Shown in pieces: positions 34,133-43,090 of a DNA stretch of 64,000 nucleotides. The notes under the pieces are model-generated. The model saw nothing but the letters and a program-made list of their open reading frames with translations, made no database searches and was not told the DNA's origin. Source of the stretch: UBA5009 sp038043185 (lineage in GTDB: Bacteria; Bdellovibrionota; Bdellovibrionia; Bdellovibrionales; Bdellovibrionaceae). The DNA is taken from assembly GCA_038043185.1 (NCBI GenBank), contig JBBTCO010000003.1, positions 1-64,000 of the forward strand, in the 5' to 3' direction. Both the position numbers and the translations under genes were made by a program. Within the stretch, counting starts at the first letter, position 1. Each line of letters starts with the position of its first letter.

Positions 34133-35107
34133 ATGACATCTTTATCACTTCTTTTCCCAGGACAAGGCAGTCAAGCTCCGGGCATGGGCAAGTTTCTTTA
34201 TTCCGAATTTAAAATTGCCAAAGAGACTTTCGAAGAAGGCAGCGAAGCTATTAAAGTCGATATGAAAAAATTATGTTTCGATGCTGCCGAGTCTGATCTG
34301 GCTTTGACTGAAAATACGCAGCCTGCACTTCTTTGTGTATCTACGGCCACTCAACGAGTTTTGCGCCAAGAAATTCCTGTTAAGACTTCAGCTTCTGCAG
34401 GTCATTCCATTGGTGAGTATGCGGCGCTTGTGGCCGCTCATTCGATTTCCTTTTCTCACGCTATGAAGGCTGTTCGTCAGCGCGGCCAAGCTATGCAATC
34501 GGCTGTTCCTAAGGGTAAAGGTGGCATGTGCGCCTGCCTAGGTCTTGATCCAGAGCAAGCCAAATGGTTGTGCGAGTGGACGGAAAAAGAATCTGGATTT
34601 AGCCCTGTCAGTCCCGCTAATTTCAACAGTCCTGGACAAATCGTTATCAGCGGCTCACAAAAAGCCTTGGATTGGTTAAAGCTTAACTTTAAGCCCGAGT
34701 TGATTCCGGGATCCCCGAAAAGGGCGAAAATAATTCCTCTAAATGTTTCTGCCCCATTCCACTGCGCCTTAATGGAGCCCGCTGAAAAGGAAATGCGCCA
34801 AGTTTTAATGGCCATGGACTTTAAGGATGCCGAGTTTCCGATATTTCAAAATGTAAATGCGAAACCTGAAAAAACGGCTTCTTTGCTGCGGGAAAATTTA
34901 ATTCGCCAGATTTCCGCTTCCGTTTTATGGACTCAGAGCATGGAAGCAATGAAAGCACAAAATTTTTTCAATATGATCGAGTGCGGGCATGGGCAAGTTT
35001 TGAAAGGTTTACTTAAGAAAATTGACGAGAAATTCAAGGTTTACAGTCTTAATTCAATCGAAGACTTAAGGAATCTGGAAAAAGACTTGAAAGCACCGGC
35101 TCATTGA
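34133..35107 (+). CDS. fabD: malonyl-CoA:ACP transacylase
   Basis: Loads malonate onto ACP for chain elongation. It is 324 aa. It begins LLFPGQGSQAPGMGK, carries the nucleophile Ser92 in AGHSIGEYAAL, QRGQAMQ with the substrate Arg, and the partner His in APFHCALM. Coupled to fabH: GAGG before ATG 34133 lies inside the end of fabH. Length and motifs are standard. Confidence 0.94.
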   Translation: MTSLSLLFPGQGSQAPGMGKFLYSEFKIAKETFEEGSEAIKVDMKKLCFDAAESDLALTENTQPALLCVSTATQRVLRQEIPVKTSASAGHSIGEYAALVAAHSISFSHAMKAVRQRGQAMQSAVPKGKGGMCACLGLDPEQAKWLCEWTEKESGFSPVSPANFNSPGQIVISGSQKALDWLKLNFKPELIPGSPKRAKIIPLNVSAPFHCALMEPAEKEMRQVLMAMDFKDAEFPIFQNVNAKPEKTASLLRENLIRQISASVLWTQSMEAMKAQNFFNMIECGHGQVLKGLLKKIDEKFKVYSLNSIEDLRNLEKDLKAPAH

Positions 35108-35155
35108 AAGATATTGATAGGGAAAACTGAAATTTAAACGGTAAGGAAATTGTAA

Positions 35156-35902
35156 TTGGGTTCATCTTTAAAAGGTAAAAAACTTATAGTCACCGGAGGC
35201 AGTCGCGGTATTGGCGCGCAGATTGTTCAACTGCTTGCCGCTGAAGGCGCGCAAGTGGCATTTACCTACTCGTCTAAAGAAGAATCCGCTACCCGAGTCG
35301 CACAAAGCCTCGTTGGCGAGGGCCATTTCTTTTTGCAAATGAACGTCAGTGACGAAGCTTCCATCGAAAAAACAATGACTGAAATTGTCAGCCGATTGGG
35401 CGAGGTCGACGGCCTCGTGAATAATGCCGGTATCACTAAAGATCAGCTGCTCGTCCGTATGCGAACCGAAGATTTTGATCAAGTGATCAACACAAATTTA
35501 CGTGGTACTTTTTTAGTTACTAAGCATATTGCAAAATACATGATGAAAGCCCGCAAAGGTTCTGTGGTCAACATCACTTCGGTGGTTGGCCAGACCGGCA
35601 ATGCCGGGCAATCAAGCTATGCGGCAAGTAAAGCCGGAACCGAGGCTTTTTCCAAATCCGTTGCTATGGAACTCGCTTCGCGAGGAGTTCGCAGCAATTG
35701 CATAGCTCCAGGTTTTATCGGGACCGAGATGACTGAAGGCTTATCCGGTGATACAAAAGAAAAAATTCTGGCAGAAATCCCAATGAGTCGATTTGGGGAA
35801 ACTATCGACGTGGCCCACGCCGTACGCTTTTTGTTGAGTGATGAATCTGCCTACATCACTGGACATACTTTGAGTGTTAATGGCGGAATGTATATGAATT
35901 AA
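35156..35902 (+). CDS. fabG: 3-oxoacyl-ACP reductase
   Basis: NADPH-dependent reduction of 3-oxoacyl-ACP, 248 aa. Short-chain dehydrogenase motifs: GGSRGIGAQIV (cofactor loop), NNAG, the catalytic Ser in VNITSVVGQTGNAGQ, and YAASKAG with Tyr and Lys. The start is TTG 35156, eight bases after AAGGA; no ATG precedes the cofactor loop. It lies between fabD and acpP in the fab operon. Confidence 0.94.
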   Translation: MGSSLKGKKLIVTGGSRGIGAQIVQLLAAEGAQVAFTYSSKEESATRVAQSLVGEGHFFLQMNVSDEASIEKTMTEIVSRLGEVDGLVNNAGITKDQLLVRMRTEDFDQVINTNLRGTFLVTKHIAKYMMKARKGSVVNITSVVGQTGNAGQSSYAASKAGTEAFSKSVAMELASRGVRSNCIAPGFIGTEMTEGLSGDTKEKILAEIPMSRFGETIDVAHAVRFLLSDESAYITGHTLSVNGGMYMN

Positions 35903-35959
35903 AATTTATTTAAAGGAGGATTAATAATGGAAAAAGAAACTGGAAACCAGGAGGAAAAA

Positions 35960-36196
35960 ATGTCTATTCACCCCAAAGTAAAAGATATCATCGTCGAGCA
36001 ATTGGGCGTTGATCCGGAAAAAGTTAAAGCTGAAGCTTCGTTTATTGATGATTTGGGCGCTGACAGCCTGGATATCGTTGAACTTGTTATGGCTATGGAA
36101 GAGGAATTCGATATTGAAATTCCTGATGAAGACGCTGAAAAGTTAAAAACTGTTCAAGACGTTGCTTCATACCTTGAGAAAAAAGGAAAAGCCTAA
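35960..36196 (+). CDS. acpP: acyl carrier protein
   Basis: 78 aa, starting MSIHPKVKDIIVEQLGVD, with the phosphopantetheine site Ser36 in LGADSLDIVELV. A very strong AGGAGG stands 8 nt before ATG 35960, which gives the normal ACP length. A second in-frame ATG at 35927 also follows a strong AAAGGAGGA and would add 11 residues (MEKETGNQEEK). The family start is 35960, but both look translatable. It sits between fabG and fabF, as is usual. Confidence 0.95.
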   Translation: MSIHPKVKDIIVEQLGVDPEKVKAEASFIDDLGADSLDIVELVMAMEEEFDIEIPDEDAEKLKTVQDVASYLEKKGKA

Positions 36197-36201
36197 TTTT
36201 T

Positions 36202-37470
36202 ATGAACTCTCGATTCGAGCGAGCGCCTCGCCCTAATAAAAGAGTCGTCGTTACAGGTGTTGGAGTTGTAAGCCCTCTTGGGCTTAACATTGAAGATACC
36301 TGGAAGAATGCACTGAAAGGGCAAAGTGGTATAAAAAAAATTACCAAGTTTGACACCACAGGTTTTGACGTCACTTTTGCCGGAGAAGTTCAGGGATTTA
36401 ATCCCGACCCTTGGATCGAGAAAAAAGAACAAAAGAAAATGGATACCTTTATCCATTATGCCTTAGCTTGCACAAAAATGACTTTGCAAATGGCCAATCT
36501 TGAAATTACTGAAAGTTTGGCTCCCCGTACAGGCGTTATTATCGGCGTGGGTATTGGGGGACTTCCTTTCATTGAAGAGCAATGGTCTAAACTCAAAGAA
36601 AAAGGGCCTGGTCGAATCAGTCCTTTCTTTATTCCTGCTGTAATTACAAATTTAGCAGCAGGTCAGGTCAGCATAGCCATTGGCGCAAAAGGCCCAAATT
36701 ACTCGATAACCTCAGCCTGCGCTTCTGGAATTCATTCCATTGGTGAAGCTTACAATTATATTCGCAATGATCTATGTGACGTCATGCTTACGGGTGGATC
36801 TGAAGCCACTGTCTGTCAATTGGCCGTTGGTGGCTTCGCAGCTATGCGAGCACTTTCGACTCGAAATGATTCTCCGGAAACAGCCAGCCGTCCTTGGGAT
36901 AAAGATCGTGATGGTTTTGTTTTAGGCGAAGGTTGCGGCATGTTGTGCTTAGAATCTTTGGAGCATGCTGAAAAACGTGGCGCTAATATTTTGTGTGAAA
37001 TTACTGGTTACGGAGTTTCCTCTGATGCCAACCATTTCACAGCTCCAGCCCCTGAGCACGAAGGTGGACAACGGGCTATGATTATGGCTCTTAAGGATGC
37101 TGAGCTCACTCCAGATAAAATAAATTACATCAATGCACATGCGACCTCCACTCCAATTGGGGATGGATTAGAAAGTCTTGCCGTAAAAAGAGTCTTTGGC
37201 GATTCCGCAAAAAAAGTATGGATATCCGGCACTAAATCAATGACTGGACATCTGCTTGGTGCCGCTGGTGCTTTAGAAAGTGTCTTTTGTGTGATGAGCA
37301 TCAAAGAACAAATCGTGCTACCGACGATCAACCTGAAAAATCCAAGCGATGATTGCGATTTAGATTATGTTCCTGGGGAAGCCCGCGCTGGAAAAATAAT
37401 TCATGTATTAAATAATAGTTTTGGATTTGGTGGAACTAACGGTTCATTGATTTTTTCTAAGTTGAGTTAA
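36202..37470 (+). CDS. fabF: beta-ketoacyl-ACP synthase II
   Basis: Elongates acyl-ACP with malonyl-ACP, 422 aa. The active site is complete: Cys173 in TSACASGIHS, His in NAHATSTP, and Lys/His in GTKSMTGHLLGAAG; the glycine-rich NNSFGFGGTN lies near the end. It begins 5 nt after acpP and ends 2 nt before rpiB. Confidence 0.95.
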   Translation: MNSRFERAPRPNKRVVVTGVGVVSPLGLNIEDTWKNALKGQSGIKKITKFDTTGFDVTFAGEVQGFNPDPWIEKKEQKKMDTFIHYALACTKMTLQMANLEITESLAPRTGVIIGVGIGGLPFIEEQWSKLKEKGPGRISPFFIPAVITNLAAGQVSIAIGAKGPNYSITSACASGIHSIGEAYNYIRNDLCDVMLTGGSEATVCQLAVGGFAAMRALSTRNDSPETASRPWDKDRDGFVLGEGCGMLCLESLEHAEKRGANILCEITGYGVSSDANHFTAPAPEHEGGQRAMIMALKDAELTPDKINYINAHATSTPIGDGLESLAVKRVFGDSAKKVWISGTKSMTGHLLGAAGALESVFCVMSIKEQIVLPTINLKNPSDDCDLDYVPGEARAGKIIHVLNNSFGFGGTNGSLIFSKLS

Positions 37471-37472
37471 CT

Positions 37473-37913
37473 ATGATTTTTATTGCTGCCGATCATGCCG
37501 GCTTAGACTTAAAAAATGAATTGATTCAATCACTCCCCGCCATCCCATGGAAAGATCTTGGCCCCTTTAATAAGGACTCTGTTGATTATCCCGATTTTGC
37601 AGATCTCGTTTGTCAGAAGCTAACCACTCAGTGGAATGCTGATAATTTTGGCGTGCTTATTTGTGGTTCAGCACAAGGCATGGCAATGAGAGCCAATAAA
37701 TATCCTCATATTCGAGCAGCTTTAGTGTGGAACCGGGAAATAGCTCAGTTATCTCGAGAACATAATGATGCGAATGTTCTGTGTCTTCCGGCGCGATTCA
37801 TTTCACCCGAAGAAGCCACCGCGTGTTTTAATGCGTTTCAGAAAACGAATTTTGCTCAAGGACGCCACAGCCAAAGAGTTGCTAAACTCAACAAATCCAC
37901 TCATACTTCTTAG
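37473..37913 (+). CDS. rpiB: ribose-5-phosphate isomerase B
   Basis: Interconverts ribose 5-phosphate and ribulose 5-phosphate in the pentose phosphate pathway. It is 146 aa. IAADHAGLDLK at the N-terminus, the catalytic Cys in LICGSAQGMAMRANK (most family members have CGTGxGM), HNDANVLCLPAR and GRHSQRV are all typical RpiB features. The SAQ variant of the anion-hole loop is unusual but the Cys is kept. Last but one gene of the fab run. Confidence 0.9.
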   Translation: MIFIAADHAGLDLKNELIQSLPAIPWKDLGPFNKDSVDYPDFADLVCQKLTTQWNADNFGVLICGSAQGMAMRANKYPHIRAALVWNREIAQLSREHNDANVLCLPARFISPEEATACFNAFQKTNFAQGRHSQRVAKLNKSTHTS

Positions 37914-37955
37914 GATCTGACCTCATTTGGTCCAAAAAAAATTGAGGAGTTTCAT

Positions 37956-39212
37956 TTGAAAAATTCTTTAAGCGGGCCTTTGTCCGAAGTTGATCCTGAA
38001 ATTTATAAAATTATTCAACACGAAGAAGTCCGTCAAAAAGAGGGACTCGAAATGATTGCTTCTGAAAACTACACATCAAGAGCAGTTATGGAAGCTCAAG
38101 GTTCGGTCTTAACTAATAAATACGCCGAGGGTTACCCAGGAAAACGTTATTATGGTGGCTGCCATAATGTGGATGAATCCGAGACTTTGGCCATCGAGCG
38201 GGTTAAAAAAATATTTTCTTGTTCCTTTGCTAATGTTCAAGCTCATAGTGGATCCCAAGCAAACCAGGCTGTGTTTATGGCTGCGATGCAAGCTGGAGAT
38301 AAACTTTTAGGCATGGATCTTTCCCATGGTGGCCACTTAACTCATGGATCCCCGGTGAATGTGAGCGGCTTAATCTACAAAGCGAGCTCTTACAAATTAG
38401 ATCCCGAGACCGGCAGATTGAACTACGACAGTATCCGAAAGACGGCCCAAGAAGTTCGTCCAAAACTGATCATCGCTGGTTACAGCGCTTATCCCCGCTT
38501 TTTGGATTTTAATAAATTTAAAGAAATTGCCAATGATGTTGGCGCCCAATTGATGGTGGACATGGCTCACTTTGCAGGCTTAGTGGCCTCGGGACATCAT
38601 CCCTCGCCTTTTCCTGTGGCTGATTATGTGACCAGCACCACTCATAAAACATTACGAGGTCCACGGGGTGGAATTATTCTGACCAACACCGAAGAAAAAT
38701 CAAAAATTATAAACTCAAGAATTTTTCCTGGCATTCAGGGCGGCCCTTTGGAACATGTAATTGCCGCCAAAGCCGTAGCCTTCGGTGAAATTTTGCGACC
38801 CGATTTTAAAATCTATATCGATCATGTTGTTAAAAATGCCAAGGCTCTGGCAGAGGAACTTTTGTCACAAGGATTTAGCTTGGTGACGGGCGGGACTGAT
38901 AATCATTTATTATTGATGGATCTTAGCGCTTCTGAAGTTACCGGAAAATTGGCTGAAACAATTTTAGATGAAGCTGGAATTACCGTTAATAAAAACACAG
39001 TTCCAAATGAAAAAAGATCTCCTTTTGTAACCAGCGGAATTCGTATTGGCACCCCAGCCTTGACCACTCGTGGAATGAAACTTCCCGAAATGAAAATCAT
39101 CGCACGATGGATATCACAAATTCTAAAAAATCCAGAAGACCAAAATTTGCGCAGAAAAATTAAAGCGGAGGTTAAAGCTTTAGGTCAGGATTTTCCCCTA
39201 TACGATAAATAG
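37956..39212 (+). CDS. glyA: serine hydroxymethyltransferase
   Basis: PLP enzyme that converts serine and tetrahydrofolate to glycine and methylene-tetrahydrofolate. It is 418 aa. EMIASENYTS and NKYAEGYPGKRYYGGC lie near the N-terminus, DMAHFAGLVASG in the middle, and the PLP Lys231 in STTHKTLRGPRGG. The start is TTG 37956, seven bases after GAGGAG. It closes the yceD-fab-rpiB run; rpiB next to glyA is a common pairing. Confidence 0.95.
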   Translation: MKNSLSGPLSEVDPEIYKIIQHEEVRQKEGLEMIASENYTSRAVMEAQGSVLTNKYAEGYPGKRYYGGCHNVDESETLAIERVKKIFSCSFANVQAHSGSQANQAVFMAAMQAGDKLLGMDLSHGGHLTHGSPVNVSGLIYKASSYKLDPETGRLNYDSIRKTAQEVRPKLIIAGYSAYPRFLDFNKFKEIANDVGAQLMVDMAHFAGLVASGHHPSPFPVADYVTSTTHKTLRGPRGGIILTNTEEKSKIINSRIFPGIQGGPLEHVIAAKAVAFGEILRPDFKIYIDHVVKNAKALAEELLSQGFSLVTGGTDNHLLLMDLSASEVTGKLAETILDEAGITVNKNTVPNEKRSPFVTSGIRIGTPALTTRGMKLPEMKIIARWISQILKNPEDQNLRRKIKAEVKALGQDFPLYDK

Positions 39213-39303
39213 TTCTATTTCAGAAAAAACTCGACCTTTGGCGGGTTTCTAAAATGGCGATTATAGTACAGACTTAAAAAAGCAAAAAGGGAGCTTTAAT
39301 TTG

Positions 39304-39855
39304 ATGAATTTAAAAACCTTATTTTTAGTTGTTTCCTTATTATATATTTCGGCTTGCACAACTTCCAATCATGCCTCTTCAAGTGGTGAAGAAAACTTAA
39401 ATCAGCAATCCTATTCAAATGATAACTTAACAAGTCCACCAAAGACTTTTACTTTTGATTGGCCAGTTAACGAAGCTCGCTTAACCCGTGGATTTTTACC
39501 AAACAAACGAAGGCCACATCTTGGACTTGACCTTGCCGCACCCAAAGGAACAAAAATTTTAGCCTCTCATGATGGGATGGTTATCTATGCTGGTCGTGCT
39601 TTTAAAGGCTTCGGAAAAATGATTCTTTTAGAATCGGGTTATGGCTGGGCTACTATATATGGTCATTTAGACAAGATCAGCGTCCGCGAAGGACAGCTTC
39701 TAAAGCAGGGCCAAGTTTTAGGGCTTATGGGAAGAACCGGAAGATCCACCGGAGTTCATTTGCATTTCGAGATTCGTAGAAACAAGGGGCCGGTTGATCC
39801 ACTCCCCTTGTTACCTAACAGCGAAAAAGTTGCTCAGAAAGTCGCTAAGAAATAG
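39304..39855 (+). CDS. M23 (LytM) peptidase lipoprotein
   Basis: 183 aa from ATG 39304; the TTG three bases earlier is equally near the GGGAG ribosome site. The lipoprotein signal is LLYISAC. After a Ser/Asn-rich linker the LytM domain keeps both zinc motifs, HLGLD (HxxxD) and HLHFE (HxH), plus TIYGHLDKISV. It should therefore be an active cell-wall endopeptidase, or an amidase activator that has kept zinc binding. It ends at a G-run/C-run hairpin. Confidence 0.88.
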   Translation: MNLKTLFLVVSLLYISACTTSNHASSSGEENLNQQSYSNDNLTSPPKTFTFDWPVNEARLTRGFLPNKRRPHLGLDLAAPKGTKILASHDGMVIYAGRAFKGFGKMILLESGYGWATIYGHLDKISVREGQLLKQGQVLGLMGRTGRSTGVHLHFEIRRNKGPVDPLPLLPNSEKVAQKVAKK

Positions 39856-39876
39856 GGGGGGGCAAGCCCCCTTAAC
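39853..39876. terminator. G/C hairpin between convergent genes
   Basis: A run of eight G, then CAAG and five C, followed by TTAACTT, sits between the M23 peptidase stop and the stop of the minus-strand barrel protein. Weak T-run, so this is only a probable terminator. Confidence 0.4.
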
Positions 39877-40842
39877 TTACAACAGATTGATATTAGCTGA
39901 AAGACCAACGTTTGTTCGCTCTGCACGAACATCATTTGGAACAAATTGTACGTTTGGATATAAATAGAAATCACGTGTTACGCTGATTCCGATTCCCATC
40001 GATTGATATGGGGTTGCTTCGCTAAATGAAGAAGCTGCTAATGTCTTTTCATAGTTGAAATATCCAAAGACAGTTCGGAAAGAAAGTTTATCGGTGAATC
40101 CATATTCTGCGAAAGGATAAATGCCCAATGAGTATTCTGTTTTATCTTCAACTTTGTTTGAATAAGGATTAAAAAAAGTTTCTTTAGAATCAGCATAGCC
40201 CTCACGAGATATCGCAACAGATATCCCACCTGAAAGTCGGCCAGAATCTAGAATCACAGTTTGATCAACGCCAAGGCTACCAGTTCCTTTACGAACATCA
40301 ACATCGAATGATTCTGTGTAACCAGTCACGCTGGCACTGGAAACCATTTGCAAATCGCCAACTTTATAAGCGAAGTTACCTTCAAGGTAAGGATTTGAAA
40401 TGTTAAAGTTTTCACTCTTAGAAGTTGCTTCATTAGAGGTGCGATGAAATGGTTTCATAACCGTGATACCAGTTCCAAGATTTAAACTTGTTCGATCAGT
40501 CATGCGATATTTCGCAGCAACATTCATATAAGAATAAACATCACTTCGAGTTCCAGTAGAAGAACGATAATTTGGTCTTTTCTCATCTAATGGTTTTTCT
40601 ATCGAGCCACCTTGGTAAGCCATAGCTGTGCGGATACTCCATTTTGATTTTGAACCCAGCTGAGCGCGTAACTTTTTATTGGTGATTTCCTCGTCAGTAT
40701 CTTTCAGATCTGAATTTGCAGGCTTCACTTCTGATTGTTTAACAGTTGATTGATTCGACTGTTGTTCTGATTCTGTTTGCGCCATAGCAAAACTAGATAA
40801 TCCCAGAACGGCCCCGATAATGACTAAGTTCATCTTTCCCAT
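39877..40842 (-). CDS. predicted outer-membrane beta-barrel protein
   Basis: 321 aa. AAGGAG lies 6 nt before ATG 40842. A signal peptide (MNLVIIGAVLGLSSFAMA) is followed by a Gln/Ser-rich, charged segment and then alternating amphipathic strands (VYSYMNVAAKYRMTDRTSLN, SYFGYFNYEKT-like repeats, GLSANINLL at the end). It is typical of a 12-stranded or so porin-like barrel; no substrate family is recognisable. Confidence 0.75.
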   Translation of the reverse strand: MGKMNLVIIGAVLGLSSFAMAQTESEQQSNQSTVKQSEVKPANSDLKDTDEEITNKKLRAQLGSKSKWSIRTAMAYQGGSIEKPLDEKRPNYRSSTGTRSDVYSYMNVAAKYRMTDRTSLNLGTGITVMKPFHRTSNEATSKSENFNISNPYLEGNFAYKVGDLQMVSSASVTGYTESFDVDVRKGTGSLGVDQTVILDSGRLSGGISVAISREGYADSKETFFNPYSNKVEDKTEYSLGIYPFAEYGFTDKLSFRTVFGYFNYEKTLAASSFSEATPYQSMGIGISVTRDFYLYPNVQFVPNDVRAERTNVGLSANINLL

Positions 40843-40962
40843 TTTTTCTCCTTAAAGTTTGTAAGAATTTCGCTGAGTTAAAGTCCTCGTACGAGACCGC
40901 GTGGTTATTCCATCAAATAGGAGGTTTTTCAATAGATAAGTGGGAAGCTTAGATAAAATTCC

Positions 40963-41607
40963 CTAAGATGGGGACTGGGAAGGCTTTCTTATTGCCGCTA
41001 TTAGCAGCGGCAAAAACGACACAAGGATAACAGCGACAATAACATAGTGGAAATTACTCTTAATTTTAGGAATATTACCAAAGAAAAACCCTGCACCAAT
41101 AAAGCTGGACATCCATAAAAGAGATCCAAGACAACTGAACAAAATGTACTTCTTAAGTGGCATGCGGGCGACTCCAGCTACAAAAGGGGCAAAAGTTCGA
41201 AAGATCGGCATAAAGCGGGCAAAGATAACTGCTCGAGCTCCGTAGTCCACGTAAAATCGTTGGGTGCTGACCAAGTGCTTTGGATTGAAAAGAAGTGATT
41301 TTGGCCTTGTAAATATTTTAGGACCCACCGCCTGCCCTACCTGATAATTGACATTGTCGCCTAACACCGCAGCAAAGACCAGCAAGCACCAGACTGTCAT
41401 CACATCTATGCCAGAGCTAGGAATGCTTGCCAAAGCGCCTACAGCGAAGAGCAAGGAGTCTCCAGGTAAAAAGGGCATAAAGATAAGACCTGTTTCACAA
41501 AAAATGATGAGGAAAAGAATTAAATAGATCCAAGGCCCATAAGCGAGCGTGAGCTCGGCGAGGTGGACATCTAAGTGAAGAAAATATTCTAAAATTGTTT
41601 GCAACAT
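40963..41607 (-). CDS. DedA-family membrane protein
   Basis: 214 aa from ATG 41607, so that the protein begins MLQTILEYFLHLDVHLAELT, in line with E. coli DedA; a TTG at 41646 would add 13 residues. It shows ETGLIFMPFLPGDSLLFAVGAL, GDNVNYQVGQAVG and GARAVIFARFMPIFRTFAPFV, all DedA hallmarks, with about five membrane segments. The family acts as lipid scramblases or flippases (undecaprenyl phosphate for some members). Confidence 0.92.
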   Translation of the reverse strand: MLQTILEYFLHLDVHLAELTLAYGPWIYLILFLIIFCETGLIFMPFLPGDSLLFAVGALASIPSSGIDVMTVWCLLVFAAVLGDNVNYQVGQAVGPKIFTRPKSLLFNPKHLVSTQRFYVDYGARAVIFARFMPIFRTFAPFVAGVARMPLKKYILFSCLGSLLWMSSFIGAGFFFGNIPKIKSNFHYVIVAVILVSFLPLLIAAIRKPSQSPS

Positions 41608-41673
41608 GAAGAAAATAACTTTTGCAATATCGCCTGGAAATGTCAACAGCCGGAATCAAGGACAGGCCCTAAG

Positions 41674-42033
41674 TTATAATTTTAATTTATCGCACTCAAG
41701 ATGGTAAGAGCGCACTCTTTCCGTCTTACTGTCGACATTCATTTGCAACGGGCACTGTGGCGAAGCCAATCTGAGCATCATTTGAACTTTTTCACAGGCT
41801 TCAACACTGACAAATTTAAAAGCACCATGAGCCGATCTTAAGCGGGGTTTTTCTTCGTCTTCACAGATCAAAAAACCTTTGGATTTTTCCGAGCTTTTCG
41901 CTTTCGCGTTCCATACGATGGCGTGGTCAGGAATTTCAATTCCTAACTCTTGGGGCGTAACCATCATGTACTTAGCGGCAAAGGCTTGGCTGCTTATTAA
42001 AACTAATATTTGTATGAACATAAACACTTTCAT
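41674..42033 (-). CDS. small secreted protein, unknown
   Basis: 119 aa from ATG 42033, decided by GGAGG 5 nt upstream and the signal peptide that follows (MKVFMFIQILVLISSQAFA). The longer in-frame version from 42132 has no ribosome site. The mature protein has four cysteines (LICEDEE, EACEKVQ, PQCPLQ, LECDKL), probably two disulfides. No family recognised. Confidence 0.7.
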   Translation of the reverse strand: MKVFMFIQILVLISSQAFAAKYMMVTPQELGIEIPDHAIVWNAKAKSSEKSKGFLICEDEEKPRLRSAHGAFKFVSVEACEKVQMMLRLASPQCPLQMNVDSKTERVRSYHLECDKLKL

Positions 42034-42193
42034 AAATCCTCCGAATTGCTTACTTCTAACAAGTCCAAGATTTGCGCCAAATCCGACCTTTTTGGCCCAA
42101 GCTAAGTTGCCGTGATCAAAAGCTAATCTCACAATGAGATTTTTTAAAAAGTGTGTTGTTTTGAGAAATACCCAAAAGTGACAATTTTGCGTT

Positions 42194-42207
42194 GCTTGTG
42201 AACAAGC
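42194..42207. promoter_or_regulatory. 14-bp palindrome upstream of a secreted-protein gene
   Basis: GCTTGTGAACAAGC is a perfect palindrome 90 bp ahead of the gene at 42297, of a size and place suited to a repressor site. An AATCTCA-CAA-TGAGATT hairpin with a short T-run (42125-42145) lies further upstream. Confidence 0.3.
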
Positions 42208-42296
42208 TGTGTTCAGAGAGAGACTGCCTATGGAGTTTAAATCACCGTCACCATTGGCATAATTGTCGCACTTTGAAGAGAAAAGGAATCAAGCCG

Positions 42297-43082
42297 ATGA
42301 AAACTTTATTTTTTATATCCTATTTATTTTTTACCCTCTATGGCTCAAATTCCTATTCGCAAGCAATTGAGCCATTAGATACAACTGAAATTAAAATCCC
42401 CACAACTTTGTATACTTGGGTTTCATTAGAACGCTTTAGAGGCATATTAGAGGACTTTGCGAAGGGAAATGCCATCCTTCGCCCCATTGATCCAAAGTAC
42501 CACGTCGCTAAAACTAACCCCGATCTTGCAAATATTCCTGCTCGATTTTTCTGGACAGATCCAATGACAGGAATAGCGAGCAGCCCAAAAGAAATTTATG
42601 GACGAGGCGAGGTCCTTATGCGTTTTGACTTGGATCCAAAAAAAATAAAATCTGTTTCTAATATAGAAGCCCTTCCGACTCAAGCCACCAGAGATGTTGA
42701 TATTAAGAAAGCCAAAAAGGGGGATCTTGTTTATTTCGGAATGTACGGTATCACCGAACAAGGTGAATATTATTTATCCTATCAGGAATGGATCCTGCTC
42801 AATCAAAATATTATTAAAAAAATAAGTGCCGATCCGCAGGAATTGATCCCTGTCCTTAAAGAAAAATTAGCTAAAATGGACCGATTGAGTAAAAATGGAA
42901 AGCCAGTCAAATACCCTGAAAATCAAATTCATAACGTCAAGGCCAACTTACCTAACCAACAAAAAGACTTTTTAAGAGAGATCATCCAAACATATATCGA
43001 TGTTCACGCACCGGCGATACAAAATATTTTACAGCAACAACCTTTAAGCTCTGGCTCTTGCCGCCGCACCTTTACGAACTAG
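42297..43082 (+). CDS. secreted protein, unknown
   Basis: 261 aa from ATG 42297, with AAAAGGAA upstream and a signal peptide (MKTLFFISYLFFTLYGSNSYS) directly after. The in-frame extension to 42192 is not supported. The mature part starts with TLYTWVSLERFRGILEDFAKG and contains GDLVYFGMYGITEQGEYYLSY. No catalytic signature is visible. Confidence 0.75.
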   Translation: MKTLFFISYLFFTLYGSNSYSQAIEPLDTTEIKIPTTLYTWVSLERFRGILEDFAKGNAILRPIDPKYHVAKTNPDLANIPARFFWTDPMTGIASSPKEIYGRGEVLMRFDLDPKKIKSVSNIEALPTQATRDVDIKKAKKGDLVYFGMYGITEQGEYYLSYQEWILLNQNIIKKISADPQELIPVLKEKLAKMDRLSKNGKPVKYPENQIHNVKANLPNQQKDFLREIIQTYIDVHAPAIQNILQQQPLSSGSCRRTFTN

Positions 43083-43090
43083 GTTGTCTC

